Source: Rhodobacteraceae bacterium M382
Lineage (GTDB): Bacteria; Pseudomonadota; Alphaproteobacteria; Rhodobacterales; Rhodobacteraceae
Length of the DNA stretch: 64,000 nt
Reading direction: 5' to 3'
Assembly (NCBI GenBank): GCA_025141015.1
Contig: CP081098.1
Coordinates: forward strand, 812,501 to 876,500
Position numbers and translations under genes: made by a program. Below the pieces are notes generated by a model. The model was not told the DNA's origin. It searched no databases and saw only the letters and a program-made list of their open reading frames with translations. Numbering within the stretch: position 1 is the first letter of the stretch; the number at the start of each line of letters is the position of its first letter. Shown here piece by piece: positions 1 to 9,706 of the stretch.

Positions 1-1856
<1,856 letters not shown>

Positions 1857-2043
1857 CCAGTAAAAGTAAGACTGCTGGCCTCATGTAGCGCTCCGCGCAA
1901 TAGGCCAACAAAACTGGAACCAAACAAAAGCATACAGCCCCAAAAAATCTTGGCTTGGACAGCACAATGTTGATTGATCTCTATCCGCTCTGACAATGAA
2001 TGGGTGACAACGCGCTTTCCTTTGGAAAACGCTGTCTGTCACT

Positions 2044-2069
2044 CTCACTGTCCGAGAGCGGACAGTGAG
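2044..2069 (+). other. Hairpin in the 23S-5S spacer
   Basis: ctcactgtccg at 2044-2054 and cggacagtgag at 2059-2069 are perfect inverted repeats around a 4-base loop. The spacer at 1857-2080 holds no tRNA. The hairpin shares bases 2065-2069 with the longer stem that encloses 5S rRNA, so the two structures compete. It is probably an rRNA-processing element. Confidence 0.6.
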
Positions 2070-2210
2070 TATTTATTCGGTTTGGTGGTCATAGCACGAG
2101 TGAAACACCCGGTCCCATCCCGAACCCGGAAGTTAAGCACCGAAGCGCCAATGGTACTGCGACTTAAGTCGTGGGAGAGTAGGTCACCGCCAAACCTAAT
2201 AAATACTCAC
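2065..2210 (+). other. Processing stem enclosing 5S rRNA
   Basis: gtgagtatttatt at 2065-2077 is the exact reverse complement of aataaatactcac at 2198-2210. The 13-base-pair stem brackets the mature 5S molecule and is the expected substrate for endonucleolytic release of 5S from the precursor. The pairing is read directly; the processing role is inferred from its position. Confidence 0.65.
2081..2196 (+). rRNA. rrf: 5S ribosomal RNA
   Basis: A typical bacterial 5S sequence of about 116 bases: tttggtggtcatagcac at the 5' end, the conserved cccgaacccggaagttaag in the middle, and gggagagtaggtc..gccaaa at the 3' end pairing with the start. It follows the 23S gene by about 225 bases. No initiator tRNA gene follows it, although alphaproteobacterial rRNA operons often carry one there. 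Confidence 0.95.
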
Positions 2211-2482
2211 AAAATCTCTCAATTCGATCCAAAACACACACCCTCCCAAAAAAACACCAGACAAACTAAAATAATCGCAAGTCGATATGTCATCGACAAA
2301 ATTGACGTGTGGCCCTGAAACGCCTCCAGCTTTGTGTAACCTCCGCCCAACCACAGGACGGAGAAATGAAGGTGGGAGACATCGGCGAGCAGATCATTCA
2401 GAGGGTCAAGGAACAGGGCTGAAACCTTCGGGAAATTCGGTGGGCTCAGGATGCGGTGACAAAATCGTGGCCTCAAACCCAT
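2211..2482. other. Gene-free stretch after the rRNA operon
   Basis: No reading frame here has a credible start, ribosome-binding site or recognisable protein. I found no tRNA. The first 70 bases are A-rich, with no clear stem plus T-tract that would mark the end of the rRNA operon. Confidence 0.4.
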
Positions 2483-2513
2483 CGCACCGGACGAGCTTGG
2501 CTCATCCGGTGCG
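2483..2513 (-). terminator. Stable hairpin downstream of the small exported protein gene
   Basis: cgcaccgga pairs with tccggtgcg, with an inner gagc/gctc stem and a 3-base loop. It begins about 30 bases after the stop codon of the minus-strand gene ending at 2543. No good U-tract follows on the minus strand, so intrinsic termination is likely but not certain. Confidence 0.45.
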
Positions 2514-2542
2514 AAAACCGAGGATTGACTGTCTCTGAGGGC

Positions 2543-2791
2543 TTATCCCGCCTGGCGGGCGTCCTGCTTGCAGTCGCGTTTGTCGTGCCCGGCACCTTCG
2601 GATTGACGGCAATCCTGGCGATCGCCCCGGCGGTCCTGGCGGTTGTCCATGCCGCGTGTGTCGGCAACCTCATAGCTGGAGCTCGCGGGCATCATTCCCG
2701 TGTCCAGGACGGGCATCGGCGCGGTCGAAGCGGAAGCCAGAGAGGCGGTGAGCGCAACGGCGACGGCGGCGAAGGTGGCTTTGGTGAACAT
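2543..2791 (-). CDS. Small exported protein of unknown function
   Basis: Encodes 82 residues. The first 22 (MFTKATFAAVAVALTASLAS, then AS) form a clear Sec signal peptide. The mature part is short, hydrophilic and rich in Asp, Arg, Gln and Cys (DRRGDRQDCRQ, then KRDCKQDARQAG), with two cysteines. The start at 2791 is chosen because aaggacc lies at the right distance and the signal peptide begins there; an upstream in-frame ATG at 2872 would bury it. No enzyme motif is visible. Similar tiny periplasmic proteins are common in Rhodobacterales; I cannot assign a role. Confidence 0.7.
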   Translation of the reverse strand: MFTKATFAAVAVALTASLASASTAPMPVLDTGMMPASSSYEVADTRGMDNRQDRRGDRQDCRQSEGAGHDKRDCKQDARQAG

Positions 2792-3267
2792 GATCTGGGT
2801 CCTTTCCCTGTGAGCGGTGTGACCGATCTGCGGCCCGCTCCGTGTCTGATGACACCAATATGCGCCCCCCATCGCCCCAATGCCGGTGAATTTGGGTCAA
2901 AAACTTGCGAATACGAGACGCAAAGCCACCCAAACATAACCCAAGACAGCAATAAAACCTCAGACCCCAACGTGCCCGAATGCGCCTCAAATAAAATCTC
3001 CAAACAACACAAAAAAATACAAACAAAAATCAATGACAGAATAAGAAAGGGTTTCGCCATTTGTCGACATGATCTGGCGAGGCAGTGATATGAGGACATT
3101 CAATTTAGAGGGCGACGGGTTGGCCTGTATTTGGTAAGATGGCGGTGATAAACCGCGAAATCTTTGAGTTACGGCAAGAGACGGTTGGTTTCCTGAGGCC
3201 GCATTATGGGCGGACACCCGAGTATTTGGTCCGGCTGAAAAGCCGGGAAAAACTTTGGGAGAGTATA
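2792..3267. other. Gene-free, partly A-rich stretch
   Basis: Divergent intergenic region of about 475 bases between the small exported protein and the gene at 3268. The part around 2930-3060 is very A-rich on the plus strand. It should hold promoters for both genes, but I see no clear operator. An in-frame extension of the next gene back to 3139 exists but lacks a convincing ribosome-binding site. Confidence 0.4.
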
Positions 3268-3882
3268 ATGTCTAAACTGAATTATATTATGGTCACCGTC
3301 GCCAGTTGCGCGCCGGCCTATTTGGATCAGGCTCTGGCGCATGTTGGAAATCTGGTGACTGAATTAAAGGGGCAGGCCGGGGCGGTCATGGCAAGATATG
3401 GCGTTGTCAGCACAGGTGAACACGCTGGCAGTCTGATCTTGTTCCAGGGTTATGATGAATTGAATGGCATTGATCGGGCCTTTGGCGTTTACGGCACGTC
3501 GGACGCCTACAAGGATCTGATTGGAAGCGGCCAAATCGCTGTCACCCTGCGCAACATCATCAAGATGGAAGACATCGGGCTCGACAATTCATCTACGGAG
3601 CTTCCGGCATATGGGGTTCTGACCCGGTTTGGATCTGCTGATTTGATGTTGGAAAAGATGAAGCCGGTTATTCCGTGTTTCGAAGACAATGGTGCGATGT
3701 TCCTTCGGTACGGAACGATCATGACAGGAAACGCGGCTGGACGGAGATTGTTGGGCGTGGGCTACCCCTCCATGGATGCAATTGAAAAAACCTACAATGC
3801 CTTGCGGGAAAGCAAAGAGTACAACGACGTGGTGCAGGATATCGATTTGGATTTTCGCAACATATTCCGCTATGCGGGTTGA
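3268..3882 (+). CDS. Conserved hypothetical protein, tandem dimeric alpha-beta barrel-like repeats
   Basis: 204 residues starting MSKLNYIMVTVASC. Two halves of about 100 residues look related: each opens with a beta strand (YIMVTVASC; YGVLTRFGS), has a middle strand with MARYGVVSTG or FLRYGTIMTG, then GYDELNGIDRAFG or GYPSMDAIEKTYN and ends near a helix. This internal repeat suggests a duplicated ferredoxin-like (dimeric alpha-beta barrel) fold. The start at 3268 is preferred because gggagag precedes it; an in-frame start at 3139 would add 43 unconvincing residues. No signal peptide, cytoplasmic. Function unknown. Confidence 0.65.
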   Translation: MSKLNYIMVTVASCAPAYLDQALAHVGNLVTELKGQAGAVMARYGVVSTGEHAGSLILFQGYDELNGIDRAFGVYGTSDAYKDLIGSGQIAVTLRNIIKMEDIGLDNSSTELPAYGVLTRFGSADLMLEKMKPVIPCFEDNGAMFLRYGTIMTGNAAGRRLLGVGYPSMDAIEKTYNALRESKEYNDVVQDIDLDFRNIFRYAG

Positions 3883-4252
3883 TCACCGGCCAAGCAGGAA
3901 ACTGGCACATGCGATTCCAGGGCGATTGGGCTCAAAATAGTGTAGGCCATCCGGCCAACTCAGTGCAGCGACCGCATCTGCCGGGCCTGTAACGGTTGGT
4001 CAACATCTGCGCCTACACGCTTGCCATCGCCACGCACGTGAGGGTGGCAAGAGGCCCAAATCCAAACTTTGGAACGGTATATCCCGCCCAAAAGCAGCAA
4101 GAGTTCTTCGGGGAAAATCCGGAACAAATCCGGGTTGATCGGTGTGATTGTCGATGATTTTGGCCTGACGGGTCCTGTCTACAGCTTGTCAGGCCCTAAA
4201 GGGTTGCCTTGAGCACTCAGTTGTCTGACTCTCTTGGAACTGGAGTGTGTTG
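3883..4252. other. Gene-free stretch with a short inverted repeat
   Basis: No coding sequence is supported in these 370 bases. ggcctgac at 4162-4169 is repeated inverted as gtcaggcc at 4188-4195, an 8-base stem with an 18-base loop about 60 bases before the next start codon. No T-tract follows, so it is not an obvious terminator; it could be a leader structure or chance. Confidence 0.35.
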
Positions 4253-5182
4253 ATGACCCGACCGAATTTTGCCCGTGTGAACGAGATCAGAGAGCCCAGA
4301 ACGGGTGCCTGGACAGGGCCCCTGCGTATCATTGCGTGCTGTCTGTTGTTGTATCTCATCGCGGCGGCCCAGGTTGAGGCCGAGCAAAAAGCGCAATGGC
4401 CCAGAGTGGTTCAGTCAGGTCACAGTCTGACCGACAGCATCATTGATCCCTTGCGGAGTTTCGTCAGGTTCTCTGGGCGGCGCGCGGCGAAGATGGATGC
4501 ATCTACCATTCCCGGAAGCCCGATGGACTGGCGCTGGTCACATCCGGCCAATCCAGACATTCGCCAACCCGAGGTGATCGGGGATTATGACGTTCTGGTG
4601 ATCACGGAACGTGCGCCTTTGTCCGGGACCGTCGAATGGCATAATTCATCGGACTGGGGGCTTCGATGGTTCGAGCACGCCTGGCAACACGGTGGAAATG
4701 GTCGCGGAGCCCGCACAATCCTGTATGCCACCTGGATTGATGTCATCAGCGGCCCTGACTTTGACAATCCCTATAACGACATCGAAGGTCATCTGACCTT
4801 CAGGGAACGGTTGCCGCTGGAACAGCGCCGCTGGCAAAAGATCCTTGATCACGTCAACACCAACAAACCTGATGCTGCTGTCGACATGGTGATGATCCCC
4901 GGACCTTTGATCATGGCGGCTGCATATGATGACATCACAGCCGGGATTGCTCCGGGAATTACCCATATCTCACAACTGTTCGAAGATAGTATTCACCTCA
5001 ATGAAATGGGCAGCTATCTCATTGCCTTAGCTCATTTTTCGGTGATTTACAAACAGGATCCGCGTGGTCTCCCGCAGGGGGTGCCAGCCAGAGGTGGCCC
5101 GGACAAGGCCCAAGCCAAATGGATGCAGGATCTGGTTTTGGACGTGTTGATGCGTTTCCCGAGCGATGGGTTTCCCGGTTAA
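4253..5182 (+). CDS. SGNH/GDSL-like hydrolase-fold protein, membrane-anchored or secreted
   Basis: 309 residues. A hydrophobic segment at about 25-42 (IIACCLLLYLIAAAQVEA) acts as a signal peptide or anchor. Next, SGHSLTDSI resembles the nucleophile block of SGNH hydrolases (Ser before Leu-Thr-Asp), and DSIHLNEMGSYLIAL near residue 240 matches the last block with Asp and His three residues apart. The middle blocks are less clear. An ATG at 4253 fits ggag at 4242-4245; a GTG at 4247 is also in frame. The HAD-UbiA gene follows after 48 bases, so it may deacylate or acylate the sugar polymer made by that operon. Substrate unknown. Confidence 0.65.
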   Translation: MTRPNFARVNEIREPRTGAWTGPLRIIACCLLLYLIAAAQVEAEQKAQWPRVVQSGHSLTDSIIDPLRSFVRFSGRRAAKMDASTIPGSPMDWRWSHPANPDIRQPEVIGDYDVLVITERAPLSGTVEWHNSSDWGLRWFEHAWQHGGNGRGARTILYATWIDVISGPDFDNPYNDIEGHLTFRERLPLEQRRWQKILDHVNTNKPDAAVDMVMIPGPLIMAAAYDDITAGIAPGITHISQLFEDSIHLNEMGSYLIALAHFSVIYKQDPRGLPQGVPARGGPDKAQAKWMQDLVLDVLMRFPSDGFPG

Positions 5183-5230
5183 TCTTGCATTGAAAGCGAA
5201 AATCCAGATTATGAAAGCGATTTCAACCGG

Positions 5231-6721
5231 GTGGGCAAATTGAAAAATCTGGATACTCCCGATCGCAACATTCCGTTGATCGTTGATCTTGACGGCACAC
5301 TCTGCCGCAGCGATACGCTCCATGAAACGATTGTTGGAATGCTGGGACATGGCCAGCAGACGTTGTTTCAGCTGCCAGGTTGGCTCCTCCAGGGCAAGGC
5401 GGCCTTTAAGGAACATCTTGCTTTTCATCGGATTTCAGACGCGGCAAGCCTGCCGTATAATGCTGATGTCATTGAGCAGATCCAGACGGCCAAAGCGCAA
5501 GGACGAACGATCTTGTTGGTCTCGGCCTCCCATCAACGTCAGGTTGACGCTGTCGCCAATCATTTGGATTGTTTCGATGACGCTATTGGAACTGGGGGGA
5601 CGCTTCCTTTGCAGGTCGCCGGTGAAGGTGCGACCAACTTGGGCGGTGGAAACAAAGCACGCTTTCTGATCGATCGCTTTGGCCAGGGTGGGTATGATTA
5701 TATCGGAGACCACAAGACCGATTTGCCGGTCTGGAAAGGTGCGCGCCGGGCCTTGGCCGTCAGCCCGAACGGCGGGCTCGAGCGGGCGGCTGCAGCACAG
5801 GGCATCGACCTGGAACCTGTTGGCGCTGCATCGACATCCAAATTATCGGCTTTGTTCAGGGCGATGCGGCCCCATCAATGGGCCAAGAACGCCTTGATCC
5901 TGTTGCCAGTTCTGACAGCACAAGACGCGGCATTGGTGTTGCCTGCGATTGTCGCAATGATTTGCTTTTGTATGGCGGCGTCTGCGGCCTATTTGATCAA
6001 TGACCTGATTGATCTGGCGGCCGACCGCGCCCATCCGCGAAAACGGATGCGACCGCTGGCGGCTGGAACACTGCCTGTGTCGTATGGGTTGGCGGCGGCG
6101 GCCGTGTTGCTGCCGAGTGCCTTTGGGATTGCTGCGGCCATTCTTCCGGGGTGGTTTGCTTTGGTGCTGGTTCTCTACATGGCTCTGACGTTTGCCTATT
6201 CATTCTGGTTGAAGCGCAAATTGATGATTGATGTCATCGTTCTCGCTGCACTGTATACCCTGCGGATCGTTGCAGGTGCTGCGGCAACCGGAATCGTATT
6301 GTCGCCCTGGTTGCTGACTTTTTCGATGTTTCTTTTCTTCTCGCTTGCGACAATCAAACGTCAGGCTGAACTCGAGGATCTGGCGCAGAGCGGTGGCGAG
6401 AAAACCAAAGGGCGCAACCTGTTGGTGGTCGATTTGCCAATTCTGCGGGCGATGTCGATATCGGCGGCCCAGGCTGCGGTTCTGGTGTTCGCGTTATATG
6501 CCGAAGATGACGCCGTGCGGCAGCAATACGCGCAACCGGATCTGCTTTGGGGTGTCTGCCCAATTCTGTTCTTCTGGCTAGGGAGAATGCAGTTTTTGAC
6601 CGCGCGTGGTTTCATGCATGATGACCCTGTGGTGTTTTCGATGCGGGACCGTATCAGTTTGATCAGTGGCTTGTTGACTGTGGTTCTGATTGTTTTGGCC
6701 GCCGCGGGTGTGAGCTCATGA
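5231..6721 (+). CDS. HAD phosphatase-UbiA prenyltransferase fusion, decaprenyl-phosphate phosphoribosyltransferase-like
   Basis: 496 residues. The N-terminal ~200 residues are a HAD phosphatase: VDLDGTLCRSD (nucleophile and acid Asp), LLVSAS (motif II), GNKARF (Lys) and GDHKTDLPV (motif IV). The rest is a polytopic UbiA transferase with RPHQWAKN, the Asp-rich NDLIDLAADRAHPRKRMRPLAAG region (split as NDxxDxxxD) and YSFWLKRKLMIDVIVLAALY, which closely follows the family of mycobacterial Rv3806c that moves phosphoribose to decaprenyl phosphate. A plausible reading is that UbiA makes polyprenyl-phosphoryl-ribose-5-phosphate and the HAD part removes the phosphate. GTG start at 5231; start not certain. 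Overlaps the next gene by ATGA. Confidence 0.85.
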   Translation: MGKLKNLDTPDRNIPLIVDLDGTLCRSDTLHETIVGMLGHGQQTLFQLPGWLLQGKAAFKEHLAFHRISDAASLPYNADVIEQIQTAKAQGRTILLVSASHQRQVDAVANHLDCFDDAIGTGGTLPLQVAGEGATNLGGGNKARFLIDRFGQGGYDYIGDHKTDLPVWKGARRALAVSPNGGLERAAAAQGIDLEPVGAASTSKLSALFRAMRPHQWAKNALILLPVLTAQDAALVLPAIVAMICFCMAASAAYLINDLIDLAADRAHPRKRMRPLAAGTLPVSYGLAAAAVLLPSAFGIAAAILPGWFALVLVLYMALTFAYSFWLKRKLMIDVIVLAALYTLRIVAGAAATGIVLSPWLLTFSMFLFFSLATIKRQAELEDLAQSGGEKTKGRNLLVVDLPILRAMSISAAQAAVLVFALYAEDDAVRQQYAQPDLLWGVCPILFFWLGRMQFLTARGFMHDDPVVFSMRDRISLISGLLTVVLIVLAAAGVSS

Positions 6722-7950
6722 AGCCTGCGCAAACTCGCATTTTCTGGATATTGTTGATTTTCGGAATGGGGCTGAGGCTGATCTGGGCATTGATGGTGCC
6801 AGTCGAACCGATTTCGGACGCCCATGCCTATGATGTTTTTGCCCGCAATATCGTTGCCTATGGCGTCTATGGCTGGACCCCTGATGAGCCAAGTGCGTAT
6901 TGGCCGGTTGGGACGTCTGCCATTGTCGCTGCTGGTTATGCCCTGACCGGGGGCAGCTATTGGAGCGTCGTGTTCTTTAACCTGATTGCCGGAGGCGCAA
7001 TCATCGTCTTGACACAAAGGCTCGCGATGCGTTGGTTTGGCGGCGTTGCCGGGCTGGCTGCGATGGCGATCGTGGCGTTTTGGCCAAACCTGATCATGTT
7101 TACCACGACGATAGCCAGCGAACTGTTCTTCCTCGCATTTTGCCTTGGGGGGTTGTTCTTTTGGAAGCGCCCTGACGGGGATCGGCCATTTGTGGATCTT
7201 GTCTTGTGCGGACTTCTGTGGGGAGCGGCCTGTTATGTTCGCCCGGTTATTCTTTTGGCTCCGGTTGCGCTGGCGCTGGTCGATGTCCCGCGCGGGGTTT
7301 TACCCTTTGCACGCAGCATGGTTCGCGCTGGTTCTGTTATCGTCCTGATCGTTGCAACTGTCGCACCATGGAGCGAACGCAACCGCCAAGTTCTGGGTGA
7401 GAGAGAGCTGGTTTCGACGAACTTCGGTGCCAATCTGTGGATGGGCAATAATCCAGACAGTGATGGTGGATACAAACCCTTGCCACCCGAAGTCCGAGAG
7501 ATGAGCGAGATCGAACGCGGTGAGTATCTAAAGGAAAAGGCTGTGACCTACATGGCCAGCGATCCTTGGGGTACGGCAAAGCGTAGTCTGAAAAAAGCAG
7601 TCCTGCTGCACAAGAATGAAACCATTGGTGTTGTTTGGAACCAACAGGCGATCGAACGTCTGTATGGGGCCAAAACTGTGTACCTGTTGAAGTTGATCGC
7701 GAGCGGATATTGGTACCTGGTGTTGACTGGTGCACTCTGCGGTCTGTTTATCGTTGGAAGGCGCGAGGGGTATGTGTCTGCGATATTTCATCCGGCAACT
7801 GCCCTGTTGGGCTATTTCACTGCCGTTCACGCAATGATCGTTGTGTCGGATCGCTATCACATGCCCAGTGTGCCTTTTCTGGCGGTCTTCGCTGCTGTAA
7901 CGGTTGGCAGTATCGTCGTGCAGTTGGGGTCCACTGCGAACAGGAAGTGA
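6718..7950 (+). CDS. GT-C fold membrane glycosyltransferase (GT39/ArnT-like)
   Basis: 410 residues with about ten membrane segments. The first loop carries SDAHAYDVFARNI, matching the conserved acidic motif of polyprenyl-phosphate-sugar-dependent GT-C enzymes, and ACYVRPVILLAP is the typical Arg-Pro segment. A soluble loop GNNPDSDGGYK follows. Such enzymes move a sugar from a lipid-phosphate carrier to an acceptor on the outer face of the membrane. It overlaps the HAD-UbiA gene by four bases (ATGA), so the two are translationally coupled, and its likely donor is that gene's product. Acceptor unknown. Confidence 0.8.
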   Translation: MKPAQTRIFWILLIFGMGLRLIWALMVPVEPISDAHAYDVFARNIVAYGVYGWTPDEPSAYWPVGTSAIVAAGYALTGGSYWSVVFFNLIAGGAIIVLTQRLAMRWFGGVAGLAAMAIVAFWPNLIMFTTTIASELFFLAFCLGGLFFWKRPDGDRPFVDLVLCGLLWGAACYVRPVILLAPVALALVDVPRGVLPFARSMVRAGSVIVLIVATVAPWSERNRQVLGERELVSTNFGANLWMGNNPDSDGGYKPLPPEVREMSEIERGEYLKEKAVTYMASDPWGTAKRSLKKAVLLHKNETIGVVWNQQAIERLYGAKTVYLLKLIASGYWYLVLTGALCGLFIVGRREGYVSAIFHPATALLGYFTAVHAMIVVSDRYHMPSVPFLAVFAAVTVGSIVVQLGSTANRK

Positions 7951-7954
7951 AACT

Positions 7955-8326
7955 ATGATGCTTGGTCACTGGGCTCTTATCGCGCTTGCCGCCACGTCGA
8001 ATGTGGTCTTGAATTTATGCCTCAGAAAAGCCAGCCGCATGTTGGACCTTTCGGGGGCGTGGCCATTGGTGTTGAGCCTGCTGCAATCGGTCTGGATGTG
8101 GTTGGCTGTGGTCAGCGCGGTCACGCTGATCGGGGCCTTCATGGCGGCGATACGGGTGTATTCGCTGAGCATGACATATACTGCAATCACTGCGCTTGCG
8201 ATGGTTGCGTTGACCGTAATCGGCGCGCTGGCCCATAGCGAACAGATATCGTCGCTGCGTATCGCAGGCCTGACATTGATCATCCTCGGGTTATGTGTGT
8301 CTGCGTTTGCGGAAACCGGAAGCTGA
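7955..8326 (+). CDS. EmrE/SMR-family four-helix transporter, candidate lipid-linked sugar flippase
   Basis: 123 residues, four hydrophobic segments, in the drug/metabolite transporter fold. RVYSLSMTYTAITALAMVALTVIG (split here as RVYSLSMTYT then AITALAMVAL) resembles the core of SMR proteins and of ArnE/ArnF, which flip aminoarabinose-phospholipid. The start at 7955 follows the glycosyltransferase stop by four bases; a longer frame from 7904 overlaps that gene and lacks a start signal. Position after a UbiA transferase and a GT-C transferase favours flipping of a polyprenyl-phosphate sugar over drug efflux. The role is inferred from context. Confidence 0.75.
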   Translation: MMLGHWALIALAATSNVVLNLCLRKASRMLDLSGAWPLVLSLLQSVWMWLAVVSAVTLIGAFMAAIRVYSLSMTYTAITALAMVALTVIGALAHSEQISSLRIAGLTLIILGLCVSAFAETGS

Positions 8327-8456
8327 AATGCGGCCCAACGGTTCGGCACCGCTGTTCGCGATTGCATGAGCGGCGCGGAGGTCGAACACGGTTATGTTGA
8401 CAATACTGTCATGGGTTTAACTTGATCGGAATTATCGGTCTCGTTAGACACACACC

Positions 8457-9569
8457 ATGGAGTTGTTGGACTATTCCCATAACAACGGGCTGGTATTGGC
8501 GTCGCTATTTGTTGCGCTGATTGCCGGCTTTACCGGATTGTCCCTGACCAAGGGCCTGTCCGAACGTAGCGTGCCGCACAGGAAGATCCTGGTCGCGCTC
8601 GCCTCTGTGGCATTGGGAGGCGGCATCTGGTCGATGCATTTTGTTGCCATGTTGGGTCTGCAGATGCCAATTCTCTTCTATTACGATGCCGCGATCACAT
8701 TGGCCTCGGCTTTGGTGGCCATTCTGGTTGTCGGCATCGCCCTGCTGATCCTGCATTTCTGGAAACGGACCCGGACCACTTTGGCGTTGTCAGGGGTCAT
8801 TGTTGGGCTTGGGGTGCTCGCGATGCATTATATCGGCATGGCGGGGCTGGAGCTGTGCAGAGCGCTCTATACACCGACCGGAGTCACGTTGGCGATCTTG
8901 TCGTCCTGTGCGCTGAATATTGCGGCCTTTTCGATTGCCTATGGGCAGCGTACTGACCGGAACATCATTTTGGGAACCGTGGTTTTTGGGGTTGCCGTGT
9001 TCACGGTGCATTTCATTGCGCTTTGGGGAACCAATTTCATCCCGGTCGAGACCGCGACCGAAGTCGGCCCGTTGATCGGCAATGATGTCATGGCCATCGG
9101 TGTTGTTCTCAGCAGCTTTGTCTTGTGTGGGGCGTTCCTGTTGACGGGGATTACGTTTCTGACGCCGCAAACCACGGCTCCCGCGCCCACGGCTGATCCC
9201 GAACCAATTGTGCCGGAACAGCCGGCTCTGACGCCACGCGCGACACAGATACCATACGAACAGGACGGCCAGACCCGGTTTGTGGACACGGCCGATGTCG
9301 CGCTGATCCGTGCTGAAGGGCACTATACCCATTTGTACACGGCGGGTGAAAAACTGTTCTGTGTATGGTCGATCACCGAAGCGGAAAAACGGTTGATCCC
9401 CGGCGCGTTCATCAAGACCCACCGCAGCTATTTGGTTAATCCTACCTTTGTGTCCAGCTTTGAACGTCTAAAGGACAACGGGATCTGTTACTTCAGGATC
9501 GCCAGTGTCGAAAAAGCTCCGGTCAGCAGATCACGCCTGCCGATTGTGCGCGAGGCGTTGGGAATATAA
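8457..9569 (+). CDS. MHYT-LytTR membrane-bound transcriptional regulator of the cox cluster
   Basis: 370 residues. Residues 1-235 form a seven-helix MHYT domain with SMHFVAMLG, AMHYIGMAG and TVHFIALWG; the Met of the third motif is replaced by Val. A Pro-rich linker (about 240-265) leads to a C-terminal LytTR DNA-binding domain with DVALIRAEGHYTHLY, IKTHRSYLVN and SRSRLPIVREAL. MHYT domains are proposed to bind copper and sense diatomic gases such as CO or O2; CoxC and CoxH of Oligotropha carboxidovorans have the same architecture. It sits just upstream of coxM, and a 21-base-spaced direct repeat between them fits a LytTR operator. The ribosome-binding site is weak. Confidence 0.88.
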   Translation: MELLDYSHNNGLVLASLFVALIAGFTGLSLTKGLSERSVPHRKILVALASVALGGGIWSMHFVAMLGLQMPILFYYDAAITLASALVAILVVGIALLILHFWKRTRTTLALSGVIVGLGVLAMHYIGMAGLELCRALYTPTGVTLAILSSCALNIAAFSIAYGQRTDRNIILGTVVFGVAVFTVHFIALWGTNFIPVETATEVGPLIGNDVMAIGVVLSSFVLCGAFLLTGITFLTPQTTAPAPTADPEPIVPEQPALTPRATQIPYEQDGQTRFVDTADVALIRAEGHYTHLYTAGEKLFCVWSITEAEKRLIPGAFIKTHRSYLVNPTFVSSFERLKDNGICYFRIASVEKAPVSRSRLPIVREALGI

Positions 9570-9574
9570 CAAAG

Positions 9575-9608
9575 CGCAGTTCGTGCACCGTTATTCGCAT
9601 TTCGTGCA
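9575..9608 (+). promoter_or_regulatory. Direct repeat, candidate LytTR operator for coxMSL
   Basis: cgcagttcgtgca (9575-9587) and cgcatttcgtgca (9596-9608) match at 12 of 13 positions and are spaced 21 bases start to start, two helical turns. LytTR regulators characteristically bind two direct repeats on one DNA face at this spacing. The pair lies between the stop of the LytTR regulator (9569) and coxM (9707), about 100 bases from the start codon. A third degenerate copy at 9617-9629 matches 7 of 13 and may be chance. Confidence 0.7.
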
Positions 9609-9706
9609 GAAAACCGCTCTTTTCACTGAAATCCGGTAGCCGCGGCTGCCTGTTGCATTCCTTCCTGTGACCCAAGCCAGACCAAGCATGGCAGGGAGGA
9701 CCAGCA

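Noticed and set aside
2211-2542. tRNA gene after 5S rRNA
   Set aside because: I looked for a T-arm and acceptor pairing and found none; the open frames there have no protein features.
8457-9569. RcoM-type CO sensor
   Set aside because: RcoM has a haem-binding PAS domain before LytTR; this protein has a seven-helix MHYT domain instead.
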